From positions 124,001 to 188,000 of the forward strand of contig NZ_CANLMB010000002.1 of the NCBI RefSeq assembly GCF_947492365.1: DNA of 64,000 nucleotides. The letters are read 5' to 3'. This stretch comes from an uncultured Erythrobacter sp. GTDB lineage: Bacteria; Pseudomonadota; Alphaproteobacteria; Sphingomonadales; Sphingomonadaceae. Positions 50,849 through 59,219 of this stretch are shown here, in pieces. Each line of letters opens with the position of its first letter. The first letter of the stretch is position 1. The notes under the pieces are model-generated. The model was not told the origin of the DNA and searched no databases. It saw only the letters and a list, made by a program, of their open reading frames with translations. Position numbers and translations under genes: made by a program.

Positions 50849-53518
50849 GTGAGCTCGCTTCCCCCCTCCCGATATGCTGACGACAGCCGCGTGCGCGCAG
50901 TGCTCGGGCCGACCAATACCGGCAAGACGCATCTGGCAATCGAGCGGATGTGCGCGCATTCCTCCGGCATGATGGGCTTCCCGCTGCGATTGCTGGCGCG
51001 CGAGGTTTATGACCGGGTGCGCGCGATCAAGGGGGATGACCAGGTCGCGCTGATCACCGGCGAAGAACGGATCGAGCCGCACAAAGCGCGCTATTTCTGC
51101 TGCACGGCCGAAGCGATGGACCGGCTGGGAGCGGGCGAAAGTGGTCGCCATGCCTTTGTCGCGATTGACGAGGCGCAGATCGGCGCTGACCCGGAACGCG
51201 GGCATATCTTCACCGACCGGCTCCTGCATGCGCGCGGGCGGGAGGAGACGATGATCCTTGGCTCAGCGACGCTCGAGCCCATCGTGCGCCATCTGATCCC
51301 GCGAGCCGAGATGGTAGAGCGCCCGCGCTTTTCCACCCTCACCCATTCGGGAACCGCCAAGCTCTCTCGCCTGCCCCCGCGCAGCGCGATCGTCGCCTTC
51401 TCGACCGAGCAGGTTTACGCGATGGCCGAGGCTTTGCGCCGGTTTCGCGGGGGTGCGGCGGTGGTAATGGGCGCGCTTTCGCCCGAGACGCGCAACAAGC
51501 AGGTCGAGCTGTTCCAGAATGGCGAGGTCGATTACATCGTCGCCACCGACGCGATCGGCATGGGGCTCAATCTCGACCTCAACCACGTCGCCTTTGCCGC
51601 GCTGTCTAAATTTGACGGTCGGCGCAAGCGGCGGCTGACCCCTGCCGAGATGGCGCAGATCGCCGGACGCGCTGGACGGCATCAGCGCGATGGTAGCTTC
51701 GGCACTCTGACAGGTGGTGGTTCGCGCTCCGGTGCTCCGCTCGAATTTTCCGAGGAAGAGATCTACGCGATCGAGGAGCACAAATTTGCTCCCCTCACCA
51801 AGCTCTATTGGCGGGAGGCCGAGCCGCGCTTTGACACGCTTGAAGTTCTGATCGGCGACCTCGAAGCCAAACCCCACAGCGAAGTGCTGCTCGCCGCACC
51901 CCAGGCGATTGACCTCGCGGTGCTCAAACGCCTCGCAGAGGAGCCGCTGGCCGGTTCGATCAAGGGTTCGGGCAGCGTGCGGCGTTTCTGGGAAGCGTGC
52001 TGTCTTCCCGATTTCCGGCAGGTCGGAGTCGACCCGCATGCGCGATTCGTGGCGCGGCTGTGGCAGGATCTGCGCGATGGCTATCTCGGCGCCGATTTCA
52101 TCGCTGCACGCATTGCGGAACTCGACCGGCCCGGCGGCGACATCGATACTTTGCAGGGAAGGATAGCCGCGATCCGTTCCTGGGCCTATATCTGCCAGCG
52201 ACCCGACTGGGTGCTGGCGCGCGACGAGATGGCAGCGCGTGCGCGCGCAGTCGAAGCGAAGCTCTCCGATGCGCTGCATGCGCGGCTCACGGAACGCTTC
52301 GTCAACCGGAGGACGACGATCTTGATGAAATCACTGGGACAGGATGGCAGCGCCCTGCCTGTGACCCTTGAAGCCGACAATTCGCTAACCGTTGAAGGCG
52401 AGGTGATCGGCAAGCTTGATGGCTTCCGCTTTGTGGTCGATCCGCAGGCAGGGCTTGGCGAGCGCAAGATGCTGCTCGCGGCTGGCGAGAAGGCCCTGCC
52501 CGGCATTCTGGCACAACGCGCCGAGCAATTGCTGGCCGCGGGACTTGATGATTTGATTGTCGAGCAAGGGTCCGTCCAGTGGCATGGGCAAAAGCTGGCA
52601 GAGATTGTGATCGCGGACGATTTTACCGCACCGAGGCTGGAGTTCGCACGCGAGCTTTCTACGCTGCCGGATGCTGCCAAGGCCAAGCTGGAGACAGGCC
52701 TTTCCGACTGGTTGACCGCACAGCTCGAACCGCTCAGCCCCTTGCGTAAACTGGCCGAGGCTGCGCGCGATCCGCAAGCGGGCAGCGAAGCGCGTGCTTT
52801 GCTGATTACACTGGTCGATGCGCGCGGTGTGGTGAGCCGTGAGAAAGCCGGCCTAGAACATCTGCCCAAGGAAATGCGGCCCTTTCTGCGCAAGCTTGGC
52901 GTAACATTCGGTGCGCTCGATATCTTTGCCGCAGCCCTGCTCAAACCAGCGCCGCGCCGCTTGCTTCACGCTCTGGGCCTCGACAAACGGCCCCTGCAAG
53001 AGATGATGCTGCCCGTGCTGGCCGATAACAAAACCGTTCCGGCGGGATACCGGCTTGCGGGCAGTCAGCTCATCCGCGTTGATCTGGCCGAAAAGATCCT
53101 GCGCGCCGCTTTCGATGCCCGGGCAAAGGCGAGCGCTGCCAAACAGCGCAATCCGCGCTTCCGGCTTGATCTTGCTCTGCCCATCTCGATTGGTCTGGAG
53201 CAGGACAACGCGCAAAGGCTTCTGGGCAGCGCGGGTTTCCGGCTTCAACGCGCCCGGGTCTTGCCCGAAGGGGCGCATGGGCCAGCCGCGCCAGACAGCT
53301 GGTTATGGCGGCCAAAGCGGCCCGGCGAAGAGAATCGCAAGGAAGCAAAGGGCCGCGGCAAACCCCGCCATACGGGCAAGAAAGGCAAGCCAGGCAAGAA
53401 ACCGCCCCAAAAGCGCGGCGCGCAGGGCGCACGCAAACCCAGAGACAGAACGGTAGATACCGGCCCTGCCCGCGCTAGCGGTGCGTTCGACAAATTGGCG
53501 GACCTGCTCGGCGGTTGA
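50849..53518 (+). CDS. Suv3-like SF2 RNA/DNA helicase
   Basis: The 889-residue protein begins with Walker A in VLGPTNTGKTHLAIERM, followed by DEAQ-type motif II (AIDEAQIGAD), motif III (GSAT), and C-terminal helicase motifs (VATDAIGMGLNLD, QIAGRAGRHQRDG). The architecture is that of the mitochondrial Suv3 helicase family and its alphaproteobacterial relatives, thought to work in RNA turnover. A Lys/Arg/Pro-rich tail of about 60 residues at the C-terminus (GKPRHTGKKGKPGKKPPQK) is probably an RNA-binding extension. Start at GTG 50849 (after AAGGCAAGG) is preferred over TTG 50768. Confidence 0.9.
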   Translation: MSSLPPSRYADDSRVRAVLGPTNTGKTHLAIERMCAHSSGMMGFPLRLLAREVYDRVRAIKGDDQVALITGEERIEPHKARYFCCTAEAMDRLGAGESGRHAFVAIDEAQIGADPERGHIFTDRLLHARGREETMILGSATLEPIVRHLIPRAEMVERPRFSTLTHSGTAKLSRLPPRSAIVAFSTEQVYAMAEALRRFRGGAAVVMGALSPETRNKQVELFQNGEVDYIVATDAIGMGLNLDLNHVAFAALSKFDGRRKRRLTPAEMAQIAGRAGRHQRDGSFGTLTGGGSRSGAPLEFSEEEIYAIEEHKFAPLTKLYWREAEPRFDTLEVLIGDLEAKPHSEVLLAAPQAIDLAVLKRLAEEPLAGSIKGSGSVRRFWEACCLPDFRQVGVDPHARFVARLWQDLRDGYLGADFIAARIAELDRPGGDIDTLQGRIAAIRSWAYICQRPDWVLARDEMAARARAVEAKLSDALHARLTERFVNRRTTILMKSLGQDGSALPVTLEADNSLTVEGEVIGKLDGFRFVVDPQAGLGERKMLLAAGEKALPGILAQRAEQLLAAGLDDLIVEQGSVQWHGQKLAEIVIADDFTAPRLEFARELSTLPDAAKAKLETGLSDWLTAQLEPLSPLRKLAEAARDPQAGSEARALLITLVDARGVVSREKAGLEHLPKEMRPFLRKLGVTFGALDIFAAALLKPAPRRLLHALGLDKRPLQEMMLPVLADNKTVPAGYRLAGSQLIRVDLAEKILRAAFDARAKASAAKQRNPRFRLDLALPISIGLEQDNAQRLLGSAGFRLQRARVLPEGAHGPAAPDSWLWRPKRPGEENRKEAKGRGKPRHTGKKGKPGKKPPQKRGAQGARKPRDRTVDTGPARASGAFDKLADLLGG

Positions 53519-53547
53519 GAACACAGTGAGCAGGCAGTGAGCGCGCA

Positions 53548-53829
53548 GTGAGCACAGGGGATCAAACCTCGATCCGGATCGACCGGCTGCTGGTTTACCT
53601 GCGTTTTGCCCGCACGCGCTCTGCTGCGCGCACCATGATCGAGGGGCACGCTTTGCGGCATAATAGAAAACATGTGCAGCGCGTGAGCGAGAGTGTCGCT
53701 ATCGGCGATGTGCTGACTGTGGTGGTTGGCGGCGAGGTCCGCGTGGTCGAACTTTTGTCGATACCCACCCGGCGCGCATCGCCCGCGCGGGCCAAGTCTC
53801 ATTATCGTGAGCTTGACCCTCAAGCCTAA
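53548..53829 (+). CDS. S4-domain RNA-binding protein (Hsp15-like)
   Basis: The 93-residue protein has an S4 fold: SIRIDRLLVYLRFARTRSAA with the basic RTRSAARTMIEGH RNA-contact helix, then a beta-strand (VSESVAIGDVLTVV). Hsp15-type proteins bind 50S subunits carrying nascent chains. The start is GTG at 53548 in a short stretch of GCAGTGAGC-like repeats after the helicase stop. It follows the helicase and precedes fdxA, an arrangement common in the group. Confidence 0.87.
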   Translation: MSTGDQTSIRIDRLLVYLRFARTRSAARTMIEGHALRHNRKHVQRVSESVAIGDVLTVVVGGEVRVVELLSIPTRRASPARAKSHYRELDPQA

Positions 53830-53915
53830 ATGCCCTTAGCAGCGCGGCCAATTGTTGATCAGAGTTTTAGCCTAAGGGGGCCTGTGCCCCGAACTATCCG
53901 GATGAAAGACGCCCA

Positions 53916-54254
53916 ATGACTTACGTCGTCACCGAAGACTGTATCAAATGCAAATACACCGACTGTGTCGAGGTGTGCCCGGTCGATTGCTTTTATGAAG
54001 GCGAGAATATGCTCGTCATCAATCCCAGCGAATGCATCGATTGCGGCGTGTGTGAGCCCGAATGCCCTGCCGAGGCCATCCTTCCCGACACCGAAGACGG
54101 GCTTGAGAAATGGCTCGAGCTCAACACCAAGTTCTCTGCTGAGTGGCCCAACATCACGGGCCAGAAAGACCCGCCCGCCGATGCCGACGATCACAAGGGT
54201 GAAAAGGGTAAGTTCGAAAAGTTCTTCAGCCCAGAACCGGGCGAAGGCGACTAA
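53916..54254 (+). CDS. fdxA: 7Fe ferredoxin FdxA
   Basis: The 112-residue ferredoxin has nine N-terminal cysteines at positions 9, 12, 17, 21, 25, 40, 43, 46 and 50, in the spacing seen in Azotobacter ferredoxin I. These bind a [3Fe-4S] and a [4Fe-4S] cluster. The C-terminal half ([21 protein letters not shown]) is the conserved extension of this type. It carries electrons for low-potential reactions. It lies between the S4 gene and carD. Confidence 0.94.
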   Translation: MTYVVTEDCIKCKYTDCVEVCPVDCFYEGENMLVINPSECIDCGVCEPECPAEAILPDTEDGLEKWLELNTKFSAEWPNITGQKDPPADADDHKGEKGKFEKFFSPEPGEGD

Positions 54255-54532
54255 TTTTCACGGTCTTTTGAACGCTCACAAACGCATATTCTAACACAGG
54301 TAAGCCTGTTCGATTCGGGCGACTCGCAATTTTGTTGCGATTGTGTTATATAATGCTGCAACCGCGCTGGTTGGTCCCGGCGCTGGCGATGAAAACCGGA
54401 AAGGCCAACAACCAGCAACACCAGACTTGGACGGTTCCTGTGCGGGGCCCGATGTCTTTGAACAAGACGCGGGGCCGAAAGGAAAACTTGTCTGTCATTT
54501 GCTGGCTTGGAAGCCGCTAGAAAGGAACTTGC
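54255..54532 (+). promoter_or_regulatory. carD leader with -10-like box and hairpin
   Basis: The 278-base gap holds GANTC sites at 54312-54316 (GATTC) and 54321-54325 (GACTC), then TATAAT at 54349-54354 as a good -10 box, though no matching -35 is evident. Transcription from it would give a leader of about 170 bases. A two-part hairpin GGCCC-GTCTT / AAGAC-GGGCC with symmetric internal loops lies at 54446-54476. No U-run follows, so it is not a terminator. GAAAGGAAC precedes the ATG at 54533. Confidence 0.5.
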
Positions 54533-55069
54533 ATGGCAAGCAATGCGCCCGCCTTCACTGTTGGCGATTATGTTGTCTATCCCAAGCACGGCGTTGGCCG
54601 CGTGATCGAACTTCAGAACGAAGAGATCGCCGGCATGCAGCTTGAACTCTACGTCCTGCGTTTTGAAAAAGAGCGCATGACTTTGCGCGTTCCGACCAAC
54701 AAGGTTGAGTCGATCGGCATGCGCAAGCTGTCTTCGGACAAAACGCTGAATGAAGCGATGGAAACCCTCAAGGGCAAACCCAAGGTCAAGCGCACCATGT
54801 GGTCGCGCCGCGCCCAGGAATACGAAGCGAAGATCAATTCCGGCGAGATCGTATTGATCGCCGAAGTGACGCGCGACCTGTTCCGCCCCGACGATCAGCC
54901 CGAGCAGAGCTATTCGGAACGTCAAATCTTCGAAGCTGCCTCCAGCCGCCTTGCGCGCGAACTGGCTGCGATGGAAGAAACCGACGAGCCGACAGCGCTC
55001 GAGAAGATCCTCGAAGTTCTGCGCGAGCACGCGCCGCAATATTACGACAACGACGAAGACGACAAATAG
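54533..55069 (+). CDS. carD: CarD-family transcriptional regulator (CdnL-like)
   Basis: The 178-residue protein has the RNA-polymerase-interacting domain at the N-terminus (FTVGDYVVYPKHGVGRVIEL, the TRCF-like fold) and a helical C-terminal DNA-binding domain (KVKRTMWSRRAQEYEAKINSG and LARELAAMEETDEPTALEKI). CarD binds the RNA-polymerase beta subunit and stabilises open complexes, especially at rRNA promoters. ATG at 54533 follows GAAAGG. A strong terminator follows the gene. Confidence 0.95.
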   Translation: MASNAPAFTVGDYVVYPKHGVGRVIELQNEEIAGMQLELYVLRFEKERMTLRVPTNKVESIGMRKLSSDKTLNEAMETLKGKPKVKRTMWSRRAQEYEAKINSGEIVLIAEVTRDLFRPDDQPEQSYSERQIFEAASSRLARELAAMEETDEPTALEKILEVLREHAPQYYDNDEDDK

Positions 55070-55093
55070 GCGCTTCGTTGCTGTGAAAGATTG

Positions 55094-55125
55094 AGGGCCG
55101 CCCTGCGACAGGGTGGCCCTTTTTC
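55094..55125 (+). terminator. Rho-independent terminator after carD
   Basis: AGGGCCGCCCTG (55094-55105), a CGA loop and CAGGGTGGCCCT (55109-55120) form a long stem with one wobble pair, followed by TTTT. Confidence 0.9.
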
Positions 55126-55231
55126 GTTGGGCAAGCGAGGTTCAAAGTTACAACTAAGTTATATCTTCGCTTGAATTGCCTTCAGAGGTGTATTATGTGC
55201 ACAACACGGTTTCAGAAGGCGGAGAATTCAC

Positions 55232-56062
55232 ATGAATATTTGGTTTGCAAAACGCGCGGCCCCGATCGCAGCGCTTGCCTTGGGCGCAGGTTTGGCCGGT
55301 TGCGATGTCAGGATCGATAGCAATTGGGGTGAGGTCGAAGGCGTTGCCCTCGAAGAACTCGACATGTCAGGCGAAGCGCCCGACACGATCCAGCTGGCGG
55401 GTCCGGACCGCGTCATCATCAGTGAAGGCGATGAGCTGACTATCACGCTCGAAGGCGACGCCGAGGCAGGCGAAGCCTTGCGCTTTGATCGCAATGGCGA
55501 CCGGCTTACAATTGCGCGGGACCAGAGCATCTTTGACGGATCGGGCAAAGCGATTGTCCGGATGACTCTGCCCGCGCCTGAAAATCTTGAGATCGCCGGA
55601 AGCGGTGAAATCCAGGCCGCGGCCGTCGCAAGCAATGCCGAACTCGAGATCGCTGGTTCAGGCAGCATTACGGTCGATGCAGTCGATGCAGAACGGCTCG
55701 AAGTGGATATTGCCGGATCGGGTGATGTGCGCGCAGCAGGCACTGCCGATACGCTCGACATCGACATTGCGGGTTCGGGCAATGTCCGATTGGGCGAACT
55801 GCTGGCCGAGGACGTCTCGGTTGGAATCGCTGGTTCGGGTGATGTTGAACTCGCCTCCAATGGCCGCGTCGATGCCAGCATTGCCGGTTCTGGGGACGTC
55901 CGCGTCACCGGTTCGGCGACTTGCCATGTAACCACCGCAGGCTCCGGCTCGCTGACCTGCCGCCCGGCTGACACGGCTGATGAGGCCGCAACGCAAGAGG
56001 GCTCGGAAGACGCTTCGGAAGACGCGGCGGAAACCGGGGCGGAAGACGCAGCGGAAGAATAG
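55232..56062 (+). CDS. DUF2807 lipoprotein with repeated IAGSG motifs
   Basis: The 276-residue protein has a lipoprotein signal (ALALGAGLAGC) and a DUF2807 head domain. It is built from seven copies of a short beta-turn motif (IAGSGEIQ, IAGSGSIT, IAGSGDVR, IAGSGNVR, IAGSGDVE, IAGSGDVR, TAGSGSLT) that should form a right-handed beta-helix. The C-terminal 35 residues are acidic and disordered. Function is unknown; proteins of this type sit in the outer membrane or periplasm. GGCGGAGAATTCAC precedes the ATG. Confidence 0.86.
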   Translation: MNIWFAKRAAPIAALALGAGLAGCDVRIDSNWGEVEGVALEELDMSGEAPDTIQLAGPDRVIISEGDELTITLEGDAEAGEALRFDRNGDRLTIARDQSIFDGSGKAIVRMTLPAPENLEIAGSGEIQAAAVASNAELEIAGSGSITVDAVDAERLEVDIAGSGDVRAAGTADTLDIDIAGSGNVRLGELLAEDVSVGIAGSGDVELASNGRVDASIAGSGDVRVTGSATCHVTTAGSGSLTCRPADTADEAATQEGSEDASEDAAETGAEDAAEE

Positions 56063-56121
56063 TCCGCCAGTCTGGTCCTGACCCGGCTTGCATTCCAGAC
56101 ACGAGCGCGCATTGTACCGCC

Positions 56122-56451
56122 ATGCGCGCTCGTTCTCTTTTGGGCCTCATGGCCGCCTCACTCACTCTTTCAGGGTGTATCGCAAGCACAGTGGCCGACG
56201 TCGTGACAGCGCCAATCCGTGTGGGCAGCCGCGCGGTTGACCTTGCCACGACCAGCCAGTCAGAAGCTGACGAGGCCCGCGGCCGCGAGATCCGGCGGCG
56301 CGAAGAACGGCTTGGCAAGCTCGAGCGCGACTATCGCGAACAGGTCGAGGAATGCGAGGACGGGAGTCGCAGCGCCTGCCGCGAGGCGGAAGAGACCCGG
56401 GCCGAGATCGAAGAACTTCTTCCCACCATCCCGGTTGAGCCCGACGATTAA
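56122..56451 (+). CDS. Small lipoprotein with coiled-coil
   Basis: The 109-residue protein starts with a lipobox (AASLTLSGC, Cys near 19), followed by a short beta-like segment and a helical coiled-coil region rich in Arg and Glu (RREERLGKLERDYREQVEECEDG). Two cysteines in the helix may pair. I do not recognise a characterised family. It follows the DUF2807 gene by 59 bases and its stop overlaps the convergent Sua5 gene by four bases. Confidence 0.72.
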   Translation: MRARSLLGLMAASLTLSGCIASTVADVVTAPIRVGSRAVDLATTSQSEADEARGREIRRREERLGKLERDYREQVEECEDGSRSACREAEETRAEIEELLPTIPVEPDD

Positions 56452-57395
56452 TCCGCAGCTGCCCGGCGCAAGCGGTCATTGATCGCGCGCCCAACCTCTC
56501 CATAGGGAATAGGCGCAACCGCGATGCGCGGTTTCGGGGAAGCCGCCGCCTGATGCATGCAGTCGTAAAGCCGCGCCGCCGCTTCGTTGAGATCGCCTGC
56601 ACTCGAAAGCGTGCAATCGCCTTGGACAAGCCCAAACCCGATGAAGAATTCATCCTCTTCAGCCCTCGCCGCACTCAGCCGCAGCTTCTTGCCGGGCGAA
56701 TAATGACGCGCCAATTGTCCGGGCGCTTCGATACCGATCGCCTCGCTCTCGGTTTCCGGCCCGAGAATTCGCTCAAGCGTTTCCCTGGTGACCGGTCCGG
56801 GGCGCAGCAGGTTCCATCCGCCTCCAGCTCGCAGTGCCACAATCGAGGATTCCAGCCCCTCCTGACTCGCGCCGCCATCGACCACGAGTGAGCAAGCAGC
56901 TCCGAGCGACGCGATGACATGTTCGGCGCGTGTCGGGCTGATCCCCTCGCTGCGATTGGCTGACGGGGCGGCAAGCGGAAAGCCTGTAGCTTCGAGCACT
57001 GCGCGCATGGCCTTATGCGCGGGTTGACGCAAAGCAATGGTCGGCAATCCCGCCGTCACGGCGCCGGCGATGGCAGCATCCTCGCGCAGAGGCAGGATCA
57101 GAGTGAGCGGACCAGGCCAGAACCTATCAGCCAGATCGCGCGCGCGTTCGTCAAAAACCGCCAGCTGCTCGGCCTGAGCAAGGTCGCTGACATGGACGAT
57201 CAGTGGATTGAAGTCGGGACGCCCCTTGGCGGCATAGATCGCTGCCACCGCATCGGCACTATCAGCCCGCGCCGCGAGGCCGTAGACCGTTTCAGTCGGG
57301 ATCGCGACAAGACCACCGGATTCGAGGATTCGCACGGCTCGCGCGATTCCTTCGGCGTCGGGGGCCACCACTTCCGTAACGTTCTTGCCGCTCAT
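56448..57395 (-). CDS. sua5: L-threonylcarbamoyladenylate synthase (Sua5 type)
   Basis: The 315-residue protein contains the YrdC/Sua5 core: VAIPTETVYGLAARADSADA, KGRPDFNPLIVHV and FPLAAPSANRSEGISPT, with a C-terminal Sua5 domain (GPVTRETLERILGPETESE and PGQLARHYSPGKKLRLS). It makes threonylcarbamoyl-AMP for the t6A37 modification of tRNAs reading ANN codons. The Sua5-type C-terminal domain distinguishes it from the short TsaC form. It is convergent with the small lipoprotein gene and divergent from the acyl-CoA dehydrogenase gene. Confidence 0.93.
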   Translation of the reverse strand: MSGKNVTEVVAPDAEGIARAVRILESGGLVAIPTETVYGLAARADSADAVAAIYAAKGRPDFNPLIVHVSDLAQAEQLAVFDERARDLADRFWPGPLTLILPLREDAAIAGAVTAGLPTIALRQPAHKAMRAVLEATGFPLAAPSANRSEGISPTRAEHVIASLGAACSLVVDGGASQEGLESSIVALRAGGGWNLLRPGPVTRETLERILGPETESEAIGIEAPGQLARHYSPGKKLRLSAARAEEDEFFIGFGLVQGDCTLSSAGDLNEAAARLYDCMHQAAASPKPRIAVAPIPYGEVGRAINDRLRRAAAD

Positions 57396-57475
57396 GCGCG
57401 CTCGCTATAGTCTTGCGCGGCAACTGCCAAGATGCAGACGCACTCGATGCACTTCACACAGGACCAGAATCGCCC

Positions 57476-59218
57476 GTGACACCCTTTACGCCGCCTACCC
57501 AAGACCAATTGCTGGCCATCCGCGTCAATGCAGGGATCGAAGACCTCGCCCGAAGCGAGAAGTTCGCCCATGCCGAGCCCGATCTGGTCGAGGCGGTTGT
57601 CGCCGGCGTGGGCGATTTCGCCGCCGGAGAATTCGCGCCGCTCAACCGGGTGGGTGATCTGGAGGGCGCAGTGCTCGAGAACGGCGTGGTCCGCCTGCCC
57701 GATGGCTACGGCGCAGCCTATCAGGCCTATGTCGAGCAGGGCTGGAACTCGATTGCCAGCTCGGTCGATTATGGCGGGCAAGGTCTGCCTTTCACCCTGT
57801 CCTGCAATGTGCTGGAAAATCTCGGCACCGCGAATATGGCGTTCAATCTGCTACCAATGCTGTCCGTCGGCGCGATCGAGGCGATTGAACATCACGGCAG
57901 CGACGCACAAAAGTCGACATTTCTGCCCGACATGGTCAGCGGCAAATGGTCGGGAACGATGAACCTGACCGAGCCTGCCGCCGGTAGCGATCTGGGCGCC
58001 CTGCGCGCGACCGCCGAGCCGATCACCGACGGAGAACATGCCGGCAAGTACAAGATCGCCGGGCAGAAAATCTTCATCACCTGGGGCGATCACGAGCTGG
58101 CGGAGAATATCATCCACCTCGTCCTCGCCCGCCTGCCCGATGCACCCGAAGGATCGCGCGGCATTTCGCTCTTCATTGTGCCCAAATACCACGTCAATGC
58201 CGACGGTTCGCTTGGACCGCGCAACGATGTGCGTCCGGTTAGCCTTGAGCACAAGCTCGGCATCAACGCCTCGCCCACCTGCATCATGTCCTATGGCGAC
58301 AATGGCGAATGCATTGGCGAACTGGTTGGCGCAGAGAACCGCGGGCTGATGGCCATGTTCACGATGATGAACAATGCGCGCATCAATGTCGGCAACCAGG
58401 GCGTGCAGATTGCCGAACGCGCGGCGCAGCAGGCCGCGGCGTTTGCGGCAGAACGTGTGCAATCGGCGCGCGCTGGCTCTCCCGACAAGACTCCCGTGGC
58501 AATTATCGAGCATCCCGATGTGCGGCGCATGCTCCTGCGCATGAAGGCGCTGACCGAAGCGGTTCGCGCGCTGCTCTATTACTGCGCGGGGCAAGTTGAT
58601 CGCGGGACCATTGGCGATGAAGCCGCTGCCAATCGCGCCGAAATCCTCGTCCCACTGCTCAAGGCATGGGGTACCGACACCGGAGTTGAAGTCGCAGGGA
58701 TCGGAGTCCAGATCCATGGCGGAATGGGCTTTGTTGAGGAAACCGGCGCAGCGCAGCACTGGCGCGACTCCCGCATTGCCCCGATTTACGAGGGCACAAA
58801 CGGCATTCAGGCGGCAGATCTGGTGACGCGCAAGCTGGGCCTTGAAGGCGGCGAGGCGATGATTGCGCTGTTCGAGGAGATCGGGCGCGATGCCAGTGAT
58901 GAAGCAGGATTGGCAGCGCTGGCACTGGATTGCGCCAATATCGCCCGTTGGATGCGCGATGATGCCAGCCTTGATGATCGCCTCGCGGGCAGCGTTCCGT
59001 TCTGCACTATGGCGGCAGTCGCAGTCGCAGCTTGGCAGCTCAAACGACAAGCCGAGGCTGTGGCAAAGGGTGCAGCACCTGCTTTGGAAGAGATCAAGCC
59101 TGTGACAGCGCGCTTCTTCCTCGATCACATTGTTCCGGAAGCCCTTGGCCTCAAAGCCAGTGCGATTTCAGGGGCAGAACTGCTTTACGCTCTCTCTTCA
59201 GAAACACTGGCCGGATGA
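57476..59218 (+). CDS. Acyl-CoA dehydrogenase (FadE-like, long form)
   Basis: The 580-residue flavoprotein has an N-terminal extension (QDQLLAIRVNAGIEDLARSE), FAD-binding TNL/LTEPAAGSDLGALRA, the HKLGI segment (LEHKLGINASPTCIMSYG), a C-terminal helical domain and the catalytic Glu in IYEGTNGIQAADL. It oxidises acyl-CoA esters, passing electrons to ETF. GTG at 57476 gives the family N-terminus; the upstream frame to 57413 has no similarity. Its stop is close to the start of the AAA gene. Confidence 0.9.
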   Translation: MTPFTPPTQDQLLAIRVNAGIEDLARSEKFAHAEPDLVEAVVAGVGDFAAGEFAPLNRVGDLEGAVLENGVVRLPDGYGAAYQAYVEQGWNSIASSVDYGGQGLPFTLSCNVLENLGTANMAFNLLPMLSVGAIEAIEHHGSDAQKSTFLPDMVSGKWSGTMNLTEPAAGSDLGALRATAEPITDGEHAGKYKIAGQKIFITWGDHELAENIIHLVLARLPDAPEGSRGISLFIVPKYHVNADGSLGPRNDVRPVSLEHKLGINASPTCIMSYGDNGECIGELVGAENRGLMAMFTMMNNARINVGNQGVQIAERAAQQAAAFAAERVQSARAGSPDKTPVAIIEHPDVRRMLLRMKALTEAVRALLYYCAGQVDRGTIGDEAAANRAEILVPLLKAWGTDTGVEVAGIGVQIHGGMGFVEETGAAQHWRDSRIAPIYEGTNGIQAADLVTRKLGLEGGEAMIALFEEIGRDASDEAGLAALALDCANIARWMRDDASLDDRLAGSVPFCTMAAVAVAAWQLKRQAEAVAKGAAPALEEIKPVTARFFLDHIVPEALGLKASAISGAELLYALSSETLAG

Positions 59219-59219
59219 A

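Noticed and set aside
54359..54520. Short plus-strand frame inside the carD leader
   Set aside because: No ribosome-binding site, no conserved composition, and it overlaps a hairpin; better explained as leader sequence.
55171..55196. TTGAAT and TATTAT as a promoter before the DUF2807 gene
   Set aside because: Spacing of 14 bases is too short for a typical sigma-70 promoter; evidence is weak.
57851..59128. Minus-strand frame of about 425 codons opposite the acyl-CoA dehydrogenase
   Set aside because: Antisense to a gene with clear catalytic motifs; no protein family matches.
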